Below are positions 26,858 to 34,296 of a stretch of 42,131 nt of DNA, in pieces (the stretch's first letter is position 1; the number at the start of each line of letters is the position of its first letter). The stretch lies in assembly GCA_036277635.1 (NCBI GenBank), contig DASUMP010000270.1:1-42131 (forward strand), written 5' to 3'. The DNA is from DASUMP01 sp036277635 (GTDB taxonomy: Bacteria; Actinomycetota; Acidimicrobiia; IMCC26256; PALSA-610). The translations under genes were made by a program, and so were the position numbers. Under the pieces are notes generated by a model, which worked only from the letters and a program-made list of their open reading frames with translations, was not told the origin of the DNA and did not search any database.

Positions 26858-27952
26858 TCACGCGGTCCCCATCAGCTCGACGAACTCCGCGAACAGGTGT
26901 CGGGCGTCGTGCGGACCGGGACCGGCTTCGGGGTGGTACTGCACGGAGAACGCACGCAGCTCGTCGCTGCGCACACCTTCGACGTCGCCGTCGTTGAGGT
27001 TCAGGTGGGTGACCACCGCGCTCGCGGGGAGCGACGACGCGTCGATCGCGTAGTTGTGGTTCTGGCTCGTGATCTCCACCCGTCCGCTCTCCAGGTGCCG
27101 CACCGGGTGGTTGCCACCGTGGTGGCCGAACGGGAGCTTGAAGGTGGTCGCGCCGAGCGCGAGTCCCATGATCTGGTGACCGAGGCAGATCCCGAACAGC
27201 GGCACCTCGCCGAGCAGGGCGGCCACGTTGTCGCGCGCGCCCACGACTGCGGCGGGGTCGCCGGGCCCGTTCGAGAGGAACACGCCGTCGGGCTCCCGGG
27301 CGAGCACGTCGGCGGCCGGCGTGGACGCGGGCACGACCTCCACCTGGCAGCCGGCGGCGACGAGCTGGTCGAGGATCGAGCGCTTGATCCCGAAGTCGTA
27401 CGCGACCACGAAGTACGACGCATCGGCGCGCCCGACCGTGTACGGCTCGGCCGCGGTCACCTGCGCCACGAGGTCGCGCCCGTCGGTGCCGCCGTCGGCA
27501 CGGGCCGCGGCGAGGAGCGCGTCGCGCTCGGCGGTGCCGAACGCGCCCGGCATCGCGCCGGCGTCGCGGATGTGGCGGGTCAATCGTCGCGTGTCGATGC
27601 CGGCGATGCCCGCGACGCCGTGGCGGACGAGGAACCCGTCGAGGTCTTCCCGGGCCCGCCAGCTGCTCGCCCGCCGCGTGAGCTCGCGCACGATCACGCC
27701 GCGACAGTGCGGCGCGCGCGCTTCGTCGTCGGCGTCGTTCACCCCGTAGTTGCCGATGTGCGGATACGTGAACGTGATGATCTGCCCCGCGTACGACGGG
27801 TCGGTGATGATCTCCTGGTAGCCGCTGAGCGCGGTGTTGAACACGACTTCGCCGGCCGCCACGCCGCCGGCGGGACGCGCGCCGACCGCCCAACCCTCGA
27901 AGGTCGTGCCGTCGGCGAGGACGAGCAGCGCGTCGTCGGTGGGCTGTGTCAT
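26858..27952 (-). CDS. carA: Carbamoyl-phosphate synthase small subunit
   Basis: CarA is the glutamine amidotransferase subunit. The 364-residue protein has the CPSase small-chain N domain (about 5-140, GEVVFNTALSGYQEIITDPS) and a class I GATase domain with VFLSNGPGDPAAV, the nucleophile-cysteine elbow LFGICLGHQIMGLALGA and the catalytic His/Glu in SVQYHPEAGPGPHD. All triad residues are present. ATG (27952-27950) overlaps the pyrC TGA as ATGA. Confidence 0.98.
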   Translation of the reverse strand: MTQPTDDALLVLADGTTFEGWAVGARPAGGVAAGEVVFNTALSGYQEIITDPSYAGQIITFTYPHIGNYGVNDADDEARAPHCRGVIVRELTRRASSWRAREDLDGFLVRHGVAGIAGIDTRRLTRHIRDAGAMPGAFGTAERDALLAAARADGGTDGRDLVAQVTAAEPYTVGRADASYFVVAYDFGIKRSILDQLVAAGCQVEVVPASTPAADVLAREPDGVFLSNGPGDPAAVVGARDNVAALLGEVPLFGICLGHQIMGLALGATTFKLPFGHHGGNHPVRHLESGRVEITSQNHNYAIDASSLPASAVVTHLNLNDGDVEGVRSDELRAFSVQYHPEAGPGPHDARHLFAEFVELMGTA

Positions 27953-29250
27953 CGCTGCGCCTCCCCGTCGCGCACGACCGGCTCGCCCGCGAGCAGCGTG
28001 TGCCGCACCCGCCCCGTGAGCTTCCACCCCTCGAACGGCGTGTTGTGCGAGCGACTCGCGAACCGGTGGCCGTCGACGACCCACTGGGCGCTCGGGTCGA
28101 CGACGCAGAGGTTCGCGGGTTCGCCGGGCGCCACCGGTCGGCCGTGGCCGCGGGCGTCGAGCCCGGCGATGCGCGCCGGCACCCACGACAGCGCGCCGAG
28201 CGCGGCCTGCAGCGACAGCACGCCGGGCTCGACGAGGTGCGTCACAACGATCGCGAGTGCGGTCTCGAGCCCCAACATGCCCGGGGGCGCCTCCTCGAAC
28301 GGCATCTCTTTGGTCTCGGGTGCGTGCGGCGCGTGGTCGGTGGCGATCGCGTCGATCGTCGCGTCGGCGAGACCGGCGCGCAGCGCGTCGACATCGGGAC
28401 CCGGACGCAGCGGCGGGTTGACCTTGAACACCGGATCGAACGAGGAGCACCGCTCGTCGGTGAGGACGAGGTGCTGGGGCGTCACCTCGGTGGTCACCGC
28501 GACGCCCTCGGAGCGGGCCTGGCGCACGAGCGCGACCGACGCCGCGGTCGACACGTGCAGCACGTGGTACCGCCCGCCGGTCGCACGCGCGAGGGCGAGG
28601 TCGCGCGCCACGATCGTGCTCTCCGCCTCCGACGGGCGCCCGGGGATACCGAGCCGGCTCGACCATTCACCTTCGTGCATGTGGCCGCACCCCGCGAGCG
28701 CGGGATCTTCGGCGTGCTGCGCGATCACGGCCCCCGGCAACGCGCTCGCGTACTCGAACGCGCGGCGCATGACGCCGGCGTCGGCGACGCAGTCGCCGTC
28801 GTCGGTGAAGATGCGCACGCCGAGGTCGTAGAGCTCGCCGAGCGGTGCGAGCTCGACTCCGGCACGGCCGCGGGTGATGCACCCGGCGACCGCGACGTCG
28901 CACACGCTGCGCGCACCGGTGGCGAGCACCGACTGCACGACCGCGGCGTCGTCGAGTGGCGGCGTCGTGTTCGGCATCGCGACCACCGCCGTGTACCCGC
29001 CGAGCGCGGCGGCCCGGGCGCCGGTGTCGATCGTCTCGGCCTCTTCCCGTCCCGGTTCGCGCAGGTGCGTGTGCAGGTCGACGAGCCCGGGCGCCACGAC
29101 GCACCCCTCGGCGTCGAGCACCAGCTCGCCGGGCGCGGGCGCGAGGTCGGCCGCGACTTCGGCGATCACGCCGGCGCGCACGCGCACGTCGGCGATCCGC
29201 TCGCCGGTCTCGTCGACCACCCGTCCGCCGCGAAGCAGCACCTCAGACAA
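27949..29250 (-). CDS. pyrC: Dihydroorotase, class I
   Basis: PyrC cyclises carbamoyl aspartate. The 433-residue amidohydrolase shows the first metal site VAPGLVDLHTHLREPGREEA, VVAMPNTTPP, the zinc histidine in YHVLHVSTAASVALVR and the catalytic aspartate in IATDHAPHAPETKEMPFEEA. The start appears to be TTG (29250-29248), which lies inside the end of pyrB (8-nt overlap); a GTG three codons later is an alternative. It forms the usual bacterial pyrB-pyrC pair and may associate with PyrB. Confidence 0.97.
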   Translation of the reverse strand: MSEVLLRGGRVVDETGERIADVRVRAGVIAEVAADLAPAPGELVLDAEGCVVAPGLVDLHTHLREPGREEAETIDTGARAAALGGYTAVVAMPNTTPPLDDAAVVQSVLATGARSVCDVAVAGCITRGRAGVELAPLGELYDLGVRIFTDDGDCVADAGVMRRAFEYASALPGAVIAQHAEDPALAGCGHMHEGEWSSRLGIPGRPSEAESTIVARDLALARATGGRYHVLHVSTAASVALVRQARSEGVAVTTEVTPQHLVLTDERCSSFDPVFKVNPPLRPGPDVDALRAGLADATIDAIATDHAPHAPETKEMPFEEAPPGMLGLETALAIVVTHLVEPGVLSLQAALGALSWVPARIAGLDARGHGRPVAPGEPANLCVVDPSAQWVVDGHRFASRSHNTPFEGWKLTGRVRHTLLAGEPVVRDGEAQR

Positions 29251-30169
29251 CGGGACCTCCCGAGCCGAGGAGCGTCCACAGCACGGCCATGCGCACCGCG
29301 ACCCCGTTCGCCACCTGCTCGGTGACGAGCGAGCGCGACGAGTCGGCGACCTCGGCCGCGATCTCGATGCCGCGGTTCATCGGACCGGGGTGCATCACCA
29401 GGGTGTCGGGCTTCAGGCGTGCCGCCCGCTCCGCGTTCAGCCCCCACCGCTGCGCGTACTCGCGCACTGACGGGAATCGGGCGTCGGCGATCCGCTCGCG
29501 CTGGATGCGCAGCAGGTACACGACGTCGACCTCGCCGAGGACGTCGTCGAGGTCGTACGACACGTGCACCGGCCAGCCGACGAGCGACTCGGGCAGCAGC
29601 GTGGGCGGGCCGACCAGCGTGACATCGCAGCCGAGCGCGTCGAACACGCGCACGCCGCTGCGCGCGACGCGCGAGTTGCGGATGTCGCCCACGATCGCGA
29701 CCCGGCAGCCGTCGAGGGACGGCCCCCGGTGGCGTCGCAGCGTGAACGCGTCGAGCAACCCTTGCGTGGGGTGCTCGCGGCGCCCGTCGCCGCCGTTGAC
29801 CACCGACGCCGAGGTCCACGACGCGATGCGGTGCGCGGCACCGGCGGCGCCGTGCCGCACCACGATCGCGTCGATGCCCATCGCCTCGATCGTCTGCACG
29901 GTGTCGAGCAGGCTCTCGCCCTTCTTCACCGACGAGGTGCCGACCGAGAACGTCATCGTGTCGGCGCCGAGCCGCTTCGCCGCGGTCTCGAAGCTGAGGC
30001 GGGTGCGTGTGGAGTCCTCGTAGAACAGGGACACCACGGTCTTGCCTCGCAGCGCGGGGACCTTCGGGATCTCGCGTCGCGTCACCTCGACGAACGAGTC
30101 GGTGAGATCGAGCATCTCCTCGATGCCGGCGCGGCCGCCGAGGTCGTCGATCGACAGCAGGTGCTTCAC
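29243..30169 (-). CDS. pyrB: Aspartate carbamoyltransferase catalytic subunit
   Basis: PyrB joins carbamoyl phosphate and aspartate. The 308-residue protein has the carbamoyl-phosphate loop FYEDSTRTRLSFETAAKRLG, the second-chain SSVKKGESLLDT, the HPTQGLLDAFTL motif and the aspartate-binding VMHPGPMNRGIEI. No pyrI regulatory chain is present. GTG (30169-30167) overlaps the pyrR TGA as GTGA. Confidence 0.98.
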   Translation of the reverse strand: MKHLLSIDDLGGRAGIEEMLDLTDSFVEVTRREIPKVPALRGKTVVSLFYEDSTRTRLSFETAAKRLGADTMTFSVGTSSVKKGESLLDTVQTIEAMGIDAIVVRHGAAGAAHRIASWTSASVVNGGDGRREHPTQGLLDAFTLRRHRGPSLDGCRVAIVGDIRNSRVARSGVRVFDALGCDVTLVGPPTLLPESLVGWPVHVSYDLDDVLGEVDVVYLLRIQRERIADARFPSVREYAQRWGLNAERAARLKPDTLVMHPGPMNRGIEIAAEVADSSRSLVTEQVANGVAVRMAVLWTLLGSGGPVV

Positions 30170-30798
30170 GAGGCACCGTCCTCTCCCGACGCACGCGACT
30201 CGGGCGGACCCCAGATCTCGACGCCGTCGTCGCCGCCGTCGACCTCGGCGAGCCGCACCCGGACGTCTTCGGCCACCTTCGTCGGGAGGTTCTTGCCGAC
30301 GTAGTCGGCGCGGATCGGCAGCTCGCGGTGGCCCCGATCGACGAGCACCGCGAGCTGCACGGCGCGGGGTCTTCCGAGCTCGAGCAGCGCGTTGAGCGCG
30401 GAGCGGACGGTGCGCCCGGTGAACAGCACGTCGTCGACGAGCACGACGGTGCGGTCGGTGACGTCGGGGACCTCGGTCGGGCCGAGCGGCTGGACCGGCC
30501 GCAAGCCGATGTCGTCGCGGTAGAACGCGACGTCGAGCGCGCCGGTCGGCACCGGCGCGGCTTCGAACGACTCGATGCTCGCCGCGAGGCGCTGGGCGAG
30601 GGCCACGCCGCGGGTGTAGAGGCCGACGAGCACGAGCCCGTCGGGACCGTGGTTGCGCTCGACGATCTCGTGGGCGATGCGGGTGAGCGCCCGGCGCAGC
30701 GTGGGGGCGTCGAAGACGCCGGCCCGGAACACAACACGGCCCCCGCCAGGGGTGGCGGGGGCGTCGGTCGTCGGCGGCGCGTCGGGCGCGTGCACCAC
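30166..30798 (-). CDS. pyrR: PyrR pyrimidine operon RNA-binding regulator / uracil phosphoribosyltransferase
   Basis: PyrR binds pyr mRNA when UMP is high and represses the operon; many homologues also have weak uracil phosphoribosyltransferase activity. The 210-residue protein has a type I PRTase fold: RIAHEIVERNHGPDGLVLVG, the YRDDIG hood, the PRPP loop VVLVDDVLFTGRTVRSALNA and QLAVLVDRGHRELPIRADYV. The N-terminal 20 and C-terminal 25 residues are extra and disordered. GTG (30798-30796) lies 5 nt after GGAGGAG (30810-30804), which abuts the predicted PyrR-binding hairpin, suggesting autoregulation of translation. Confidence 0.96.
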   Translation of the reverse strand: MVHAPDAPPTTDAPATPGGGRVVFRAGVFDAPTLRRALTRIAHEIVERNHGPDGLVLVGLYTRGVALAQRLAASIESFEAAPVPTGALDVAFYRDDIGLRPVQPLGPTEVPDVTDRTVVLVDDVLFTGRTVRSALNALLELGRPRAVQLAVLVDRGHRELPIRADYVGKNLPTKVAEDVRVRLAEVDGGDDGVEIWGPPESRASGEDGAS

Positions 30799-30813
30799 TG
30801 CTGCTCCTCCCGT

Positions 30814-30833
30814 AGAGGCCTCTCGGGACCTCT
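30814..30833 (-). promoter_or_regulatory. PyrR-binding RNA hairpin in the pyr leader
   Basis: The minus-strand RNA GGUCCCGAGAGGCC (30830-30817), flanked by AGA/UCU that extend the stem, fits the PyrR-binding consensus ARUCCNGNGAGGYU at 12 of 14 positions. The two mismatches are a compensatory first/last pair. It ends 3 nt before the GGAGGAG ribosome-binding site, and no terminator/antiterminator pair is seen, so the arrangement suggests PyrR-dependent translational repression as described for Mycobacterium smegmatis. Confidence 0.85.
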
Positions 30834-30848
30834 TTCACGGACGGCCGC

Positions 30849-30854
30849 ACCATA
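30849..30854 (-). promoter_or_regulatory. Candidate -10 box of the pyr operon
   Basis: TATGGT on the minus strand lies about 16 nt before the PyrR hairpin and would give a leader of roughly 45 nt. No convincing -35 was found. The 97-bp gap between DUF2017 and pyrR otherwise holds only GC-rich sequence. Confidence 0.4.
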
Positions 30855-30895
30855 CACCGCGCGCGTCGGCGCGCTGCGGCTCGCGCTGGGGAGGC

Positions 30896-31438
30896 TCAGG
30901 CGTCGTCGTCGTCGACGTCGGGGAGCTCGCCGAGGAGCACTTCCACCAGCTCGCCTTGGAGGTAGGTGAGCCAGTCGTACACCTGGAACGCGTGCACGAG
31001 GGGGTCGTCGGGATCGAGCTCGATCTCGTCGCGGTCGTCGGAGACGCCGAGGCGCGTGCCGAGCGCGAGGCGCGCGTCGTTCAGCACCGCGAGCCATTGC
31101 GCTTCCGCCTCGGCGTCGAGCTCGACGGTGTGTATCGCGTCGGAGCCCGGTCCGTCAGCCAGCGGGCGCACGGTCGCCACGAGGGCGCGCAGCGCGTCGA
31201 GCCGCGCCCGCAGCAGGTCGGGTGCGACGAGCGCGCTGAACGACTGCTCGGCTTCCTCCTCGGTGGGATCGAGGTACGCACGCGGGAACAGACGATCGAT
31301 CGCGGGGTCGTTCGGGTCGGGCGTCTCGAGCAGCTCGGTGAGCTCGTCGGCGAGATGCGCGAGCAGGGTCGCCTCCGCCGTGTGCAGCTGCATCGCGAGC
31401 CGGCCGTCGCGCAGCCGACGGAAGCGACGGCGGTCCAT
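30896..31438 (-). CDS. DUF2017 family protein
   Basis: The 180-residue protein starts MDRRRFRRLRDGRLAMQLHT and contains the LFPRAYLDPTEEEAEQSFSA segment and a C-terminal DDPLVHAFQVYDWLTYLQGE region, features of the actinobacterial DUF2017 family, usually encoded beside clpS. Predicted mostly alpha-helical and acidic; no catalytic motif is evident. Its ATG shares one base with the clpS stop (TGATG), so the two proteins are translationally coupled, and a role with ClpS or the Clp protease is a reasonable guess only. Last gene of the aroC-led operon. Confidence 0.85.
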   Translation of the reverse strand: MDRRRFRRLRDGRLAMQLHTAEATLLAHLADELTELLETPDPNDPAIDRLFPRAYLDPTEEEAEQSFSALVAPDLLRARLDALRALVATVRPLADGPGSDAIHTVELDAEAEAQWLAVLNDARLALGTRLGVSDDRDEIELDPDDPLVHAFQVYDWLTYLQGELVEVLLGELPDVDDDDA

Positions 31439-31752
31439 CAGTCGTCGCGCTGCATCGTCGCCCACAGCCCGTGCGCGTGCAGGCGCGCGACGTCGGCTTC
31501 GCACTTCTCGCGGGTGCCGTTCGCGACGACCGCCTTGCCTTCGCGGTGCACCTGCAACATCAGTCGAGTCGCCTTCTCACGCGAGTACCCGAACAGCTTC
31601 TGGAACACGAAGACCACGTACGACATGAGGTTGACCGGGTCGTTCCAGACGAGGACGATCCACGGCCGCTCGAGCTCGACGTCGTCGTCGCCGAGGAGCT
31701 CTTCGACGGTGTCGGGGACGACGATCGTGTCGGGCGCGCCGGTGCTCGCCAT
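31438..31752 (-). CDS. clpS: ATP-dependent Clp protease adaptor ClpS
   Basis: ClpS delivers N-degron substrates to the Clp ATPase (ClpC in actinobacteria). The 104-residue protein has a flexible N terminus and the core PWIVLVWNDPVNLMSYVVFV, with the NDPVNLM N-end-residue pocket, FGYSREKATRLMLQVHREGK and AVVANGTREKCEADVARLHA. The ATG (31752-31750) shares one base with the nusB stop. Confidence 0.95.
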   Translation of the reverse strand: MASTGAPDTIVVPDTVEELLGDDDVELERPWIVLVWNDPVNLMSYVVFVFQKLFGYSREKATRLMLQVHREGKAVVANGTREKCEADVARLHAHGLWATMQRDD

Positions 31753-32147
31753 CACGCACTCCCGCGCACCTGCTCCGCGAGCCGCGACAGGAGTCCGTTC
31801 ACGAAGCGACCGGAGTCCTTCGTCGAGTACTGCTTCGCGAGCTCGACCGACTCGGAGATCGCCACCGGTGTGGGGACGTCGAGCTGCCAGCCCAGCTCGT
31901 AGGTGCCCAACCGCAGCAGGGCGCGATCGATCGCGGGCATGCGTTCGAGCGCCCAGTGCTCGGAGTACTTGCGCAACAACGCGTCGATCTCGTCGCGGTG
32001 CTCCTGCACGCCGGTGAGGAGCGTGATCGCGTACGCGTCGGGCGGGACCGGGAGCTCGGCGAGGAGGTCGTCGGCATCGACGCCGCGCTGCTCGCACTCG
32101 TACGCGAGCCCGAGGGCGCGTTCGCGAGCTTCGCGTCGCGTGGACAC
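31752..32147 (-). CDS. nusB: Transcription antitermination factor NusB
   Basis: NusB binds boxA RNA with S10 during rRNA transcription. The 131-residue all-helical protein shows REARERALGLAYECEQRG, the ALERMPAIDRALLRLGTYEL helix and VPTPVAISESVELAKQYSTK with DSGRFVNGLLSRLAEQ, typical of the family. GTG start (32147-32145), 6 bp after efp. The efp-nusB pair is a conserved order. Confidence 0.96.
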   Translation of the reverse strand: MSTRREARERALGLAYECEQRGVDADDLLAELPVPPDAYAITLLTGVQEHRDEIDALLRKYSEHWALERMPAIDRALLRLGTYELGWQLDVPTPVAISESVELAKQYSTKDSGRFVNGLLSRLAEQVRGSA

Positions 32148-32153
32148 GTCAGG

Positions 32154-32717
32154 TCACGACGCGCGCGTGAGGTACTCGCCGCTGCGGGTGTCGACCTTTA
32201 CGCGGTCGCCGACCTCGACGAAGAGCGGCACTTGGACGGTGAGCCCGGTCTCGAGCGTCGCGGGCTTGCGTGCGCCCGACACCCGGTCGCCCTGCACGCC
32301 GGGTTCGGTCTCGACCACGGCCAGCTCGACCGCCGCGGGGAGGTCGATCCCGACGATCTCCTGCTTGTACATCGGCAGCACGACGGTGTCGCCGTCCTTC
32401 ACGTACTGGATGGCGTCGCCGAGCGAATCGGCCGGCACGGTCAGCTGGTCGTAGGTCTCGTTGTCCATGAACACGAGGTTCGTGCTCTCGCGATAGAGGA
32501 GCTGCATCTCGCGCTTGTCGATCATCGCGAGCGGCACCTTCTCGTCGGCGCGGAACGTGCGGTCGAGGACCGCGCCGGTGCGGACGTTCTTGAGCTTCGT
32601 GCGGACGAACGCGCCCCCCTTGCCCGGCTTCACGTGCTGGAACTCGACGACCGTGACGAGGCCCTCGGGGAGGTCGAGGGCCATGCCGTTCTTCAGGTCG
32701 TTCGTGGAGATGCTCAC
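32154..32717 (-). CDS. efp: Elongation factor P
   Basis: EF-P relieves ribosome stalling at polyproline. The 187-residue protein has three barrel domains: the KOW-like N domain with the tip loop HVKPGKGGAFVRTKLKN, the OB domain (MDNETYDQLTVPADSLGD) and the C domain (GDRVSGARKPATLETGLTVQ, VEVGDRVKVDTRSGEYLTR). The tip lysine is present, but the loop reads PGKGGA, not the PGKGP described for actinobacterial EF-P that works unmodified. No modification enzyme is encoded nearby. GTG (32717-32715) overlaps the peptidase stop as GTGA. Confidence 0.97.
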   Translation of the reverse strand: MSISTNDLKNGMALDLPEGLVTVVEFQHVKPGKGGAFVRTKLKNVRTGAVLDRTFRADEKVPLAMIDKREMQLLYRESTNLVFMDNETYDQLTVPADSLGDAIQYVKDGDTVVLPMYKQEIVGIDLPAAVELAVVETEPGVQGDRVSGARKPATLETGLTVQVPLFVEVGDRVKVDTRSGEYLTRAS

Positions 32718-33823
32718 AGCACTAGGTCCTTGGGGGTTCGGGTCAACGGCTCGGCACCGGACTCCGTGACGACGACCGTGTCCTCGATGCGGACCCCGCC
32801 CACACCCGTGAGGTAGACGCCGGGCTCGACGGTCACGATGTCGCCGACGAGCAAAGTATCACGGGCCACCGACGAGACCCGCGGGGCCTCGTGGATCTCG
32901 AGGCCGACGCCGTGCCCGGTCGAGTGCAAGAACGCGTCGCCGAATCCGGCGTCGTCGATCACCGCGCGCGACGCGCGATCGACCTCCGCGCACTCGACGC
33001 CGGCGCGCACCGCGTCGCGTCCGGCGCGCTGGCTCGCGAGCACGACGTCGAAGATCTCGCGCGCCGCGTCGCTCACGGTGCCGACGAGCACGGTGCGCGT
33101 CATGTCGGAGCAGTAGCCCTCGACGACGCACCCGAAGTCGCACACGACCATCTCGCCGGCCCCGACCGGGCGATCGGTCGGCACCGCGTGTGGCTTCGCG
33201 CCGTTGGGACCGGCGGCGATGATCGGATCGAAGCTGTTGCGCTCGGCGCCACGTGCGCGCATCGCGAACTCGAGCGCGACGGCGAACTCGCGCTCGGTCA
33301 CACCCTGCGCGAGTCGGGGCAGCAGCTCGGCGAACGCGTCGTCGGCGATCGCGCACGCGGCCCGGACCCGGTCGACCTCGCCGGCGTCCTTCACCCGGCG
33401 GAGCTCTTCGACCGGGGTGCCCGCGGCGTCGAGGTCGACGCCCGGGAACCACTCGGCGAACTGCCGCTGCTGGGCCCACGTGACCGCCTGGTCTTCGAGG
33501 CCGAGCCGGACGAGCCCGCCCACCGCCGCGCCGAGGATCTCCTGCTGCGACGCCGGCGTCGCGGCGATCTCGATGCGCGCGGCCACGCCGGCCGCGGCGA
33601 GCTCGTCGGCGGAGCGGTCGCGGTACCGGCCGTCGGTCACGAACAGCGTGTCGTCGGGCGTCACGAGCAACACGGCCGCCGAGCCCGTGAAGCCGGTGAG
33701 GTACCGCACGTTCGGCAGGCGGGTCACGAGCAGCGCGGGCAGGTCGCGCGACTCGAGCAGCGCGCGCAGGCGCGGCAAGCGACCCGCGACGTCCATGGGC
33801 GCGAGCGCGGGTGCGATCGTCAT
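32714..33823 (-). CDS. Xaa-Pro aminopeptidase/dipeptidase (M24B)
   Basis: The 369-residue metallopeptidase cleaves X-Pro bonds. It has a creatinase N-terminal domain (about 10-135, LLVTRLPNVRYLTGFTGSAA) and a pita-bread catalytic domain with metal ligands in VVCDFGCVVEGYCSDMTRTV (two Asp), STGHGVGLEIHEAP (His), TVEPGVYLTG (Glu) and VRIEDTVVVTE (Glu). All five ligands are present. The gene is regularly found between aroQ and efp in Gram-positive bacteria, which fits a proline-peptide theme. ATG (33823-33821) overlaps the aroQ stop as ATGA. Confidence 0.93.
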   Translation of the reverse strand: MTIAPALAPMDVAGRLPRLRALLESRDLPALLVTRLPNVRYLTGFTGSAAVLLVTPDDTLFVTDGRYRDRSADELAAAGVAARIEIAATPASQQEILGAAVGGLVRLGLEDQAVTWAQQRQFAEWFPGVDLDAAGTPVEELRRVKDAGEVDRVRAACAIADDAFAELLPRLAQGVTEREFAVALEFAMRARGAERNSFDPIIAAGPNGAKPHAVPTDRPVGAGEMVVCDFGCVVEGYCSDMTRTVLVGTVSDAAREIFDVVLASQRAGRDAVRAGVECAEVDRASRAVIDDAGFGDAFLHSTGHGVGLEIHEAPRVSSVARDTLLVGDIVTVEPGVYLTGVGGVRIEDTVVVTESGAEPLTRTPKDLVL

Positions 33824-34269
33824 CGGGCGTCTCCCTCGGCGAGTGCCGACACCGCGGCGTCGACCGCGAGCCGGTAGCCGGCGGCGCCGAACCCGGCGAC
33901 CGTGCCCGTGACGTAGGGGGCGACGACCGAAGTGCGCCGCCACTCCTCGCGGGCGTGCGGGTTCGACAGGTGCAGCTCGACCTTCACGCCGTCGAACGCG
34001 GCGAGCGCGTCGGCCAACGCGAACGACGAGTGCGTGTACGCGCCCGGGTTGACCACGATCGCCGCGCACCGACCACGCGCGCCCTGCACCGCGTCGACCA
34101 GCTCGCCTTCGTGGTTCGACTGCACGTGTTCGAGCTCGTGGCCGTGGGCGGACGCGGCGTCGGTGGCGGCGCGCACGAGCTCGGCGAGCGTCGTCGTGCC
34201 GTAGACGTCGGGCTCGCGCTCGCCGAGCAGGTTCAGGTTCGGTCCGGAGAGCAGCAGGATCGTCGCCAT
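33820..34269 (-). CDS. aroQ: 3-dehydroquinate dehydratase, type II
   Basis: AroQ dehydrates dehydroquinate to dehydroshikimate. The 149-residue dodecamer-type enzyme has ILLLSGPNLNLLGEREPDVYG (with the catalytic Tyr and the loop Arg), VQSNHEGELVDAVQGARG and the NPGAYTHSSFALADALAA and VELHLSNPHAREEWRRTSVV segments with the catalytic His. ATG at 34269-34267, 27 bp after aroB. Confidence 0.97.
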   Translation of the reverse strand: MATILLLSGPNLNLLGEREPDVYGTTTLAELVRAATDAASAHGHELEHVQSNHEGELVDAVQGARGRCAAIVVNPGAYTHSSFALADALAAFDGVKVELHLSNPHAREEWRRTSVVAPYVTGTVAGFGAAGYRLAVDAAVSALAEGDAR

Positions 34270-34296
34270 GTCACCTCGTGTCTCGCGGGGGGCCGG

